Source: Rhodobacter capsulatus
GTDB lineage: Bacteria; Pseudomonadota; Alphaproteobacteria; Rhodobacterales; Rhodobacteraceae
Reading direction: 5' to 3'
Assembly: GCF_005144475.1 (NCBI RefSeq)
Contig: NZ_SWJZ01000041.1
Coordinates: 1 to 64,000, forward strand
DNA length: 64,000 nucleotides
The notes under the pieces were generated by a model, which worked only from the letters and a program-made list of their open reading frames with translations, made no database searches and had not been told where the DNA came from. The position numbers were made by a program, and so were the translations under genes. Below are positions 56,022 to 63,163 of this stretch, piece after piece. Within the stretch, counting starts at the first letter, position 1. Each line of letters opens with the position of its first letter.

Positions 56022-57250
56022 CAGAACAGGCTCAGCTGTTCCGGGGCGGGGGCGAAGCGGGCGCGCAGATTGGCGTCGTCGGGCAGGGCGCGGGGGGACC
56101 AGCCGGGCAGGGTGATGAAGGGCTCGGCATGTTTCAGCACGCAGCCGATGGCGAGCAGGTCTTCGTAGCGCAGGCTGCGGTGGCGGCGGGCTTTCAGGAT
56201 CCGCTCGACGCTGCGCGGCCCGATGCCCGGGATGCGCAACAGCATCTCTCGGGGCGCGCGGTTCACATCGACCGGAAACAGCGCCCGATGCGCCAGCGCC
56301 CAGGCCAGTTTCGGGTCGATCTGCAGATCGAGCATGCCGGTCGGCGGGGCGATCTCGGTGGCGTCGAAGCCGTAATTCCGCATCAGCCAATCGGCCTGAT
56401 ACAGCCGGTGTTCGCGCACCAGCGGCGGGCTGATCAGGGGCAGCATCCTTGACGCATCGGGGATCGGCGAGAACGCCGAGTAATAGACACGGCGCAGCGC
56501 GAAAGTATTGTAAAGGCTTGAGGATTTTCGCAAGATCTCGCCATCGGTCGCGGGATCGGCGCCGACGATCATCTGCGTCGACTGCCCGGCCGGGGCAAAG
56601 CGCGGCGCCCTTGTGCCGCGTGCTGTGCGATCCTTGGCGGCCTCGCCGCGGGCCTTCACCTCGGCCATCGCGCCGTGGATCGTCTGCACCGATTTCTCGG
56701 GGGCCAGCTGCGTCAGCGCGGTTTCCGTCGGCAGTTCGACATTGATCGACAGCCGGTCGGCCCATTTCCCCGCCTCGGCGATCAGCTCGGGCGCGGCATC
56801 GGGGATGGTTTTCAGATGGATGTAGCCGCGGAAATGCTCGCGTTCGCGCAGGGTGCGGGCGACGCGGACCATGTCCGACATCGTCTCGTCGGGCGAGCGG
56901 ATGATGCCCGAGGACAGGAACAGCCCCTCGATATAATTGCGACGATAGAATTCGAGCGTCAGGCTGACGACCTCTTCGACGCTGAACCGCGCCCGTTCGA
57001 CCCGGCTGGACACCCGGTTGATGCAATAAGCGCAGTCGTAGATGCAGAAATTCGTCAGCAGCACTTTCAGCAGCGAGATGCAGCGGCCATCGGGCGCCCA
57101 GGCGTGGCAGATCCCCGCGCCAGTGGTGGAGCCGATCCCCTTGCCATCGCGCGAGCCGCGCCGCTCGCCGCCCGAAGACGCGCAGGAGGCGTCATATTTC
57201 GCGGCGTCGGCCAGAATCGACAGTTTCTCGGGCAGGGTGCGTTGAACCAT
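56021..57250 (-). CDS. TIGR03916-type putative DNA modification/repair radical-SAM protein
   Basis: 409 residues. Begins KLSILADAAKYDASCASS, the family-specific N-terminus, with the radical-SAM cluster CIYDCAYC near 68-75 (CxxxCxxC), a TIM-barrel body (VELPTETALTQLAPEKS, VGADPATDGEIL), and a C-terminal helix-hairpin-helix DNA-binding segment IPGIGPRSVERILKARR near 340. The start at 57250 has no Shine-Dalgarno sequence; a LexA box and promoter end at the ATG, indicating a leaderless message. Function in DNA damage is inferred from family name, HhH and SOS control. Confidence 0.82.
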   Translation of the reverse strand: MVQRTLPEKLSILADAAKYDASCASSGGERRGSRDGKGIGSTTGAGICHAWAPDGRCISLLKVLLTNFCIYDCAYCINRVSSRVERARFSVEEVVSLTLEFYRRNYIEGLFLSSGIIRSPDETMSDMVRVARTLREREHFRGYIHLKTIPDAAPELIAEAGKWADRLSINVELPTETALTQLAPEKSVQTIHGAMAEVKARGEAAKDRTARGTRAPRFAPAGQSTQMIVGADPATDGEILRKSSSLYNTFALRRVYYSAFSPIPDASRMLPLISPPLVREHRLYQADWLMRNYGFDATEIAPPTGMLDLQIDPKLAWALAHRALFPVDVNRAPREMLLRIPGIGPRSVERILKARRHRSLRYEDLLAIGCVLKHAEPFITLPGWSPRALPDDANLRARFAPAPEQLSLF

Positions 57251-57252
57251 AT

Positions 57253-57285
57253 GTTCACATTATGTTCACGCCTTGCCGAAATCAA
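57253..57285 (-). promoter_or_regulatory. LexA box and overlapping sigma-70 promoter
   Basis: Perfect GTTC-N7-GTTC (57253-57267; GTTC at 57253 and 57264). On the minus strand TTGATT (57285-57280), 17-base spacer, TAATGT (57262-57257), so the -10 lies inside the LexA box and the predicted start is the A of the ATG at 57250. The -35 lies over the dctR stop codon. Confidence 0.82.
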
Positions 57286-57875
57286 GTCATCCGCGCAAGG
57301 TCTGCGATGTTGCGCGCCCCCATCTTCGCCAGCACGCGCGAGCGATGCACCTCGACCGTCCGCATCGCGATGCCCAGCCGTTCGGCAATCTGCTTGTTCA
57401 TCAGCCCTTCGAGCATCAGCCCCATCACCTCGGCCTCGCGCGCGGACAGGCTGGCCTGCCGCGCCGCCACCGCCTCGCGCGCCTGCACCTCGGCCAGACG
57501 GCCCGCGTGGGCCGCGATCGCGGCCAGCGCGATATCGACGATGTGGTTGTCGTTGAAGGGTTTTTCGACGAAGTCAAAGGCCCCCGCCTTCAGCGACTGC
57601 ACCGCCAGCGGCACATCGGCATGACCGGTCAGAAAGATCACCGGCGGCATCAGCCCCTCGGGCCGCGCCTGCAGCGCATCCAGAAGCTGCGGCCCCGACA
57701 TCCCTTCCATCCGCACGTCCAGGATCAGACAGCCGCAATCAGAGAGCGGCCAGGCGGCCAGCAGATCCTCGCCCGAGGCCCAGGTCCGGGTCGCGATCGC
57801 GCGCGAGGCGAACAGAAACCCCAGACTGTCGCGCAGGCTTTCCTCGTCATCGACGATATGGACGGTGAAATTCAT
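57282..57875 (-). CDS. dctR: C4-dicarboxylate response regulator DctR
   Basis: FixJ/NarL-type regulator that activates dctPQM. 197 residues. Receiver domain with IVDDEESLRD, phosphoacceptor Asp53 in LILDVRMEGMSG, and LTGHADVPLAV / EKPFND; C-terminal LuxR-type HTH (SAREAEVMGLMLEGLMNKQIAERLG near 145-170). Overlaps dctS by ATGA-like four bases. In R. capsulatus DctSR was shown to control the TRAP transporter. Confidence 0.95.
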   Translation of the reverse strand: MNFTVHIVDDEESLRDSLGFLFASRAIATRTWASGEDLLAAWPLSDCGCLILDVRMEGMSGPQLLDALQARPEGLMPPVIFLTGHADVPLAVQSLKAGAFDFVEKPFNDNHIVDIALAAIAAHAGRLAEVQAREAVAARQASLSAREAEVMGLMLEGLMNKQIAERLGIAMRTVEVHRSRVLAKMGARNIADLARMT

Positions 57876-59833
57876 GCCGGGGCCCCCTCCTGCGGGACGG
57901 GCAGGGTGACGGTGAAGACCGTGCCGCCGCCCGCGCGGGGCGCATGCGACAGGCTGCCGTGATGCATCTCGATGATCGAGCGGCAGATGTTCAGCCCCAT
58001 CCCCATGCCTTCGGATTTGGTCGAGGTGAAGGGGTCGAACAAGCTGGCGGCGACGGTTCGCGAAATGCCGGGGCCGCGGTCCATCACCTCAAGCGTGACC
58101 ACGGCGCCCGCGCGGGCCAGGCGCACGGTCAGGTCATCGCCGGTGCGGGGGCCCTCGGCCATCGCCTCGACGCCGTTGCGGATCAGATTGACCAGAACCT
58201 GCTCGATCAGGATGCGGTCGGCCTGCACCTCGGGGATGCGCCCCTCGATCAGCGAGGCGAGTTTCACCCGATGCTCGCGCGCGACGGGGGCGGTGATGCC
58301 AAGCGCCTCGGCCAGCACTTCGGACAGGTCAAGCGGCGCCAGCTGCGGCGTGCGCTTTTTCACGAAATCCTGCACCCGGCGGATGATCAGCCCGGCACGC
58401 CGCGCCTGCGCCCCCATCTTTTCAAAGGCCTGCCGCAGCATCGTCAGGTTCGGCTCGGGCTGGTCGAACAGATTGAGCCCCCCGGCGGCATAAGAGGCGA
58501 TGGCGGCCAGCGGCTGGTTCAGCTCATGCGCAAGGGTCGAGGCCATCTCGCCCAAGGTCACCAGCCGCCCGGTGCGGGCGAGGCTTTCATCCTGCGCGCG
58601 GGCCAGCCGTGCCGCCTGTTTCGCCTGGGTGATGTCGATCACCGAGCCCATCCAGCCGCGATGCTTGCCGCCCGCGTCGATCAGCGGCGCTTCAAAGACC
58701 TGCACCTCGATTTCCGAGCCGTCCGAGCGGCGGAACCGGGTTTCAAAGGCCTGCGGCACCGGCTGGCCCTCGATCAATTGCCGTTGCCGGGCAAGGGTTT
58801 CTTCCAGGATGTCGGGCGCCCAATAGGGCATCGGCTGGGCACGGCCGACCAGATCCTCGGCGCTCAGGCCCACCAGCTTGCAAAAGGCGCCGTTCACGTA
58901 AAGGATGCGGCCGGACAGATCCTTGGCGCGCATCCCCACGGTCAGGCTTTCCTCCATCGCGCGGCGAAAGGCCATTTCGGCGCGCAGCCGGTCCTCGGCC
59001 ATGCGGCGGCGCAGGGCGTTTCTGTGCAGCACCACCATCGCCAGCACCGCAAAGACCGAAAGCGCCCCGATCGCCGCCAGAAGCGCGGCATTGCCAAAGG
59101 CATCGGGGGCGTCATAGGCCATGATCTCCAGCGTCGTGCCGGCCAGCGGCGGATCGAAGCTGATGCCGTGCCGCGGCGCCTCGGCGGCGATCGGGCGGCG
59201 GGCGCGTTCGGCCAGCACCCCCGAGGTGTCGGAAATCCGCACCCCGTATTGTTCCGCGATCCACCAGGGCAGATGGCGTTCGAGCATCATCGGCAGCGAC
59301 ACCGTCGCCACCACCACGCCCCCCGAGGCCGAGACCCGTTCCGCCAGCACCACCCGGCCATCGCGCACCGGCCCATAGACCGGCCGCGGCGGCAGCGCCC
59401 CCGAGGCGAGCAGCTGTTGCGCCAGCGCCGCCTCGGCCGCCCCCGGGCCCTCGGGCACGGCGGCGACCAGACGGCCGGTCGCATCATACCAGCGCAGGCC
59501 CAGCGTTTCCGGGTTCGCCGCCAGATGCAGCCGGGCCCGGGCCGACAAGGCCTGTTGCGTCGCCCCGGCGCTGGCATCCAGCGCCAGACGCACCAGCACA
59601 TCCTCGTCCACCGCCATCTGAAACCGCAGCGTCTGTTCGACCCAAAGCGCATCGGTGGCCAGTTTCGCCCGGGCGCGGGTGGCATCGGCCTGTCCGACGG
59701 CGAACAGCAGCGCGCCGACCAGCGTCATCAGCGCGACGATCGCCACCAGCGGGATCAGCGCCAGAAGGTCCAGCTTGCGCGCCCCAAGAAGGCCCGGAAC
59801 GGTCCAGACCTCGGCCCCCGCGGGGCCGCCCAT
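57872..59833 (-). CDS. dctS: C4-dicarboxylate sensor kinase DctS
   Basis: Inner-membrane sensor of external C4-dicarboxylates. About 653 residues. First transmembrane segment near 22-50, a periplasmic sensor region (about 50-250), second segment near 255-275, a PAS domain (about 300-410: YVNGAFCKLVGLSAEDLVG, RGWMGSVIDITQAKQ), HisKA with HELNQPLAAIASYAAGG, and HATPase (GPGISRTVAASLFDPFTSTK). The upstream limit at 59833 is the first in-frame ATG and lacks a good ribosome site, so the start could be elsewhere. Confidence 0.93.
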   Translation of the reverse strand: MGGPAGAEVWTVPGLLGARKLDLLALIPLVAIVALMTLVGALLFAVGQADATRARAKLATDALWVEQTLRFQMAVDEDVLVRLALDASAGATQQALSARARLHLAANPETLGLRWYDATGRLVAAVPEGPGAAEAALAQQLLASGALPPRPVYGPVRDGRVVLAERVSASGGVVVATVSLPMMLERHLPWWIAEQYGVRISDTSGVLAERARRPIAAEAPRHGISFDPPLAGTTLEIMAYDAPDAFGNAALLAAIGALSVFAVLAMVVLHRNALRRRMAEDRLRAEMAFRRAMEESLTVGMRAKDLSGRILYVNGAFCKLVGLSAEDLVGRAQPMPYWAPDILEETLARQRQLIEGQPVPQAFETRFRRSDGSEIEVQVFEAPLIDAGGKHRGWMGSVIDITQAKQAARLARAQDESLARTGRLVTLGEMASTLAHELNQPLAAIASYAAGGLNLFDQPEPNLTMLRQAFEKMGAQARRAGLIIRRVQDFVKKRTPQLAPLDLSEVLAEALGITAPVAREHRVKLASLIEGRIPEVQADRILIEQVLVNLIRNGVEAMAEGPRTGDDLTVRLARAGAVVTLEVMDRGPGISRTVAASLFDPFTSTKSEGMGMGLNICRSIIEMHHGSLSHAPRAGGGTVFTVTLPVPQEGAPA

Positions 59834-59895
59834 GGTGTCGCGCGGCTTTGAAATGGCACATCCCTCCCTTTGGTTTGGTCATAACATGTCTTCCG

Positions 59896-59937
59896 ATTGC
59901 GGAAAGCCGCAATAGCGTTGCGCAAGATTCTTGCGCA
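59896..59937. promoter_or_regulatory. Twin palindromes between dctS and dctP
   Basis: ATTGCGG-AAAG-CCGCAAT (59896-59913) and TGCGCAAG-ATT-CTTGCGCA (59919-59937), both perfect, in the 151-base divergent region. The positions suit binding of DctR or another activator upstream of dctP. No sigma-54 promoter is obvious. Confidence 0.55.
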
Positions 59938-59984
59938 TGAAAGCCGCGTCCCGCCGTGGAGAGCGGGAACCGGAGGAGAATCAC

Positions 59985-60986
59985 ATGTTGACCCGTCGCA
60001 TTCTGGGCGCCCTTGTCGGCGCCACCGCCCTCAGCCTTGCGCTGTCGGTCCCGGCTTTCGCCGAACCGATCGTGATCAAGTTCAGCCACGTCGTCGCCCC
60101 CGACACGCCCAAGGGCAAGGGCGCCGCGAAGTTCGAGGAACTGGCCGAGACATACACCAACGGCGCGGTGGACGTGGAAGTCTATCCGAACAGCCAGCTT
60201 TACAAGGACAAGGAAGAACTCGAGGCGCTGCAACTGGGCGCCGTGCAGATGCTGGCGCCCTCGTTCGCCAAATTCGGCCCGCTTGGCGTGCAGGATTTCG
60301 AGGTCTTCGACCTGCCCTACATCTTCAAGGACTACGAGGCGCTGCACACCGTCACGCAAGGCGACGTGGGCAAGATGCTTCTGGGCAAGCTCGAAGCCAA
60401 GGGCATCACCGGGCTGGCCTTCTGGGACAACGGCTTCAAGATCATGTCGGCGAACACGCCGATGGTCTCGCCCGATGATTTCCTCGGTCTGAAGATGCGG
60501 ATCCAGTCCTCGAAGGTGCTTGAGGCCGAAATGAACGCGCTGGGCGCCGTGCCGCAGGTGATGGCCTTCAGCGAAGTCTATCAGGCGCTGCAGACGGGCG
60601 TTGTCGATGGCACCGAAAACCCGCCCTCGAACATGTTCACGCAAAAGATGAACGAGGTGCAAAAGCACGCCACCGTCTCGAACCACGGCTATCTGGGTTA
60701 TGCGGTGATCGTGAACAAGCAGTTCTGGGACGGCCTGCCCGCCGATGTCCGCACCGGTCTGGAAAAGGCGATGGCGGAATCGACCGAATACGCGAACGGC
60801 ATCGCCAAGGAAGAGAACGAAAAGGCCCTGCAGGCGATGAAAGACGCCGGCACGACCGAGTTCCACGAGCTGACCGCGGAAGAACGCGCCGCCTGGGAAG
60901 AGGTTCTGACCCCGGTGCATGACGAAATGGCCGAGCGGATCGGCGCCGAGACCATCGCCGCCGTGAAGGCCGCGACGGCGCAATAA
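59985..60986 (+). CDS. dctP: C4-dicarboxylate-binding protein DctP
   Basis: Periplasmic receptor of the TRAP transporter for malate, succinate and fumarate. 333 residues; signal peptide of about 25 residues ending VPAFA. TRAP-receptor features: FSHVVAPDTPKGKGA, the Arg region RIQSSKVLEAEMNALGA that binds the substrate carboxylate, and GVVDGTENPPSNM. Start at 59985 with GGAGGAG upstream. A stem-loop follows the gene. Confidence 0.96.
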   Translation: MLTRRILGALVGATALSLALSVPAFAEPIVIKFSHVVAPDTPKGKGAAKFEELAETYTNGAVDVEVYPNSQLYKDKEELEALQLGAVQMLAPSFAKFGPLGVQDFEVFDLPYIFKDYEALHTVTQGDVGKMLLGKLEAKGITGLAFWDNGFKIMSANTPMVSPDDFLGLKMRIQSSKVLEAEMNALGAVPQVMAFSEVYQALQTGVVDGTENPPSNMFTQKMNEVQKHATVSNHGYLGYAVIVNKQFWDGLPADVRTGLEKAMAESTEYANGIAKEENEKALQAMKDAGTTEFHELTAEERAAWEEVLTPVHDEMAERIGAETIAAVKAATAQ

Positions 60987-60993
60987 GACCTTC

Positions 60994-61017
60994 GGGCGGC
61001 TCCAAACGGGGCCGCCC
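60994..61017 (+). terminator. Intercistronic hairpin between dctP and dctQ
   Basis: GGGCGGC-tccaaacgg-GCCGCCC followed by TTTCCCTTTCC. It probably stabilises or partly terminates the message after dctP so that the receptor is made in excess over the membrane subunits. Confidence 0.7.
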
Positions 61018-61053
61018 TTTCCCTTTCCTTTCAAGACCTAAGCGGGGGCCGCC

Positions 61054-61737
61054 ATGCTGCGCATCCTCGACCGGGCCGAAGAGGTGCTGATTGCCGCGCT
61101 CATCGCGACGGCGACGGTGTTGATCTTCGTGTCGGTCACCCATCGTTTCACCCTTGGCTTCGTGGCCGATGGCGTCGGCTTCTTTCGCAGTCACGGCATG
61201 GCCGGGGCCGCCGCGGCGACGAAAAGTCTTTATATGACGCTGCGCTCGATCAACCTCGTCTGGGCGCAGGAGCTGTGCATCATCCTGTTCGTCTGGATGG
61301 CGAAATTCGGCGCGGCTTACGGCGTGCGTACCGGGATTCACGTCGGCATCGACGTGCTGATCAACCGGCTCGACGCGCCGAAACGCCGCTTCTTCATCCT
61401 GCTGGGGCTGGGCGCCGGGGCCTTGTTCACCGGCATCATCGCGACGCTGGGCGCGAATTTCGTGCATCACATGTACAGCGCCTCCTCGACCTCGCCCGAT
61501 CTCGAACTGCCGATGTGGCTGGTTTATCTGGCGATCCCGGCGGGGTCGTCGCTGATGTGCTTCCGCTTCCTGCAGGTGGCCTTTTCCTTCGCCCGCACCG
61601 GCGAGCTGCCGCATCACGACCACGGCCATGTCGATGGCGTCGACACCGAGAACGAGGGCATCGATGCCGAGGGCGATGGCCTGCTGCATTCGCCGCTGAC
61701 GCCGCGCGACCTTGTCGAAAAACCGAAGGACAACTGA
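61054..61737 (+). CDS. dctQ: TRAP transporter small membrane subunit DctQ
   Basis: 227 residues, four transmembrane segments (near 12-33, 60-80, 105-126 and 145-165). The E..I.LF.WM pattern QELCIILFVWMAKFGAAYGVR near 72 is typical of DctQ. The C-terminal tail (about 45 residues) is acidic/His-rich (ELPHHDHGHVDGVDTE), unlike short DctQ proteins. Confidence 0.93.
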   Translation: MLRILDRAEEVLIAALIATATVLIFVSVTHRFTLGFVADGVGFFRSHGMAGAAAATKSLYMTLRSINLVWAQELCIILFVWMAKFGAAYGVRTGIHVGIDVLINRLDAPKRRFFILLGLGAGALFTGIIATLGANFVHHMYSASSTSPDLELPMWLVYLAIPAGSSLMCFRFLQVAFSFARTGELPHHDHGHVDGVDTENEGIDAEGDGLLHSPLTPRDLVEKPKDN

Positions 61738-61738
61738 C

Positions 61739-63061
61739 ATGAGCGCCCTTATCATCTTTGGTCTGCTCATCGCGCTGATGCTGACCGGCATGCCGATCTC
61801 GATCTCGCTTGGCCTGACGGTGCTGACGTTCCTGTTCACCATGACCGAGGTGCCGATCGACACGGTGGCGCTCAAGCTGTTCACCGGCATCGAGAAATTC
61901 GAGATCATGGCGATCCCGTTCTTCATCCTGGCGGGGAACTTCCTGACCCATGGCGGGGTGGCGAAGCGGATGATCAACTTCGCCACCGCGATGGTCGGGC
62001 ACTGGCACGGCGGCCTTGGCCTTGCGGGCGTGATCGCCTGCGCGCTGTTTGCTGCCGTCTCGGGCTCGTCGCCCGCCACCGTCGTCGCCATCGGCTCGGT
62101 GATCCTGCCCGCGATGGTCAATCAGGGCTTTCCGAAACAATTCGGCGCGGGCGTCATCACCACCTCGGGCGCCTTGGGCATTCTCATTCCGCCCTCGATC
62201 GTGATGGTGATGTATGCCGTCGCCACCTCTGGGATGGTGGTGACGGGGCCGAATGGCGAAGCCGTCTCCTCGGCCTCGGTGGGCGAGCTGTTCATGGCGG
62301 GCGTCGTGCCCGGTCTGATGCTGGCCGGGTTCCTTGCCTTCACCACCTGGAACCGGGCGCGCAAATTCGGCTATCCGCGTCTGGCCAAGGCCAGCTTGCG
62401 CGAACGCTGGACCGCCTTCCGCGAGGCCGCCTGGGGGCTGATGCTGATCGTCGTCGTGATCGGCGGGATCTATGCGGGCGTCTTCACGCCGACCGAAGCC
62501 GCCGCGATGAGCGCCGTCTATGCCTTTGTCATCTCGGTCTTCGTCTATAAAGACCTGACGCTGCGCGACGTGCCGCGCGTGCTTTTGTCGTCCGCCAACA
62601 TGTCGGCGATGCTGCTTTACATCATCACCAACGCGGTGCTGTTCAGCTTCCTGATGGCACACGAAGGCATCCCGCAGGCGCTGGGCGAATGGATGGTCGA
62701 CGCGGGCCTCTCGTGGTGGATGTTCCTGATCATCGTCAACGTGCTGCTGCTGATGGCGGGCAACTTCATGGAACCCTCGTCGATCGTGCTGATCATGGCG
62801 CCGATCCTGTTTCCGGTCGCGGTGCGGCTGGGCATCGACCCGGTGCATTTCGGCATCATGATCGTCGTCAACATGGAAGTCGGCATGTGTCACCCGCCGG
62901 TGGGGCTGAACCTTTACGTCGCCTCGGGCATCACCAAGATGGGCATCACCGAGCTGACGGTGGCGGTTTGGCCCTGGCTTCTGACGATGCTCGCCTTCCT
63001 GGTGCTGGTGACCTATGTCCCGGCGATAAGTCTCGCCTTGCCAAATCTGCTTGGCATGTAA
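61739..63061 (+). CDS. dctM: TRAP transporter large membrane subunit DctM
   Basis: 440 residues, twelve hydrophobic segments, the Na+-dependent translocating subunit. Motifs: GMPISISLGLTVL at the N-terminus, GSSPATVVAIGSVILPAMV, and the C-terminal GMCHPPVGLNLYVASGI. Starts one base after the dctQ stop. A hairpin follows at 63068. Confidence 0.96.
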   Translation: MSALIIFGLLIALMLTGMPISISLGLTVLTFLFTMTEVPIDTVALKLFTGIEKFEIMAIPFFILAGNFLTHGGVAKRMINFATAMVGHWHGGLGLAGVIACALFAAVSGSSPATVVAIGSVILPAMVNQGFPKQFGAGVITTSGALGILIPPSIVMVMYAVATSGMVVTGPNGEAVSSASVGELFMAGVVPGLMLAGFLAFTTWNRARKFGYPRLAKASLRERWTAFREAAWGLMLIVVVIGGIYAGVFTPTEAAAMSAVYAFVISVFVYKDLTLRDVPRVLLSSANMSAMLLYIITNAVLFSFLMAHEGIPQALGEWMVDAGLSWWMFLIIVNVLLLMAGNFMEPSSIVLIMAPILFPVAVRLGIDPVHFGIMIVVNMEVGMCHPPVGLNLYVASGITKMGITELTVAVWPWLLTMLAFLVLVTYVPAISLALPNLLGM

Positions 63062-63067
63062 GTTTCG

Positions 63068-63096
63068 CGCAGGGCCGGGGATTTCCCGGCCCTGCG
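63068..63096 (+). terminator. Hairpin downstream of dctM
   Basis: CGCAGGGCCGGG-GATTT-CCCGGCCCTGCG, perfect 12-base stem, without a T-run; a terminator or 3'-stabilising structure. Confidence 0.65.
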
Positions 63097-63163
63097 ACGT
63101 TCCGGGCCTTGGGCGCCCCGCGCGCCGCCCCTATCCTGATCCCTGTCCGTCCGAGAGGGGATC

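Noticed and set aside
59484-61034. 516-codon minus-strand open frame across the dctS start and dctP
   Set aside because: It overlaps dctP and dctS coding in wrong frames with no recognisable protein; its start MCHFKAARHHG follows a purine-rich patch by chance.
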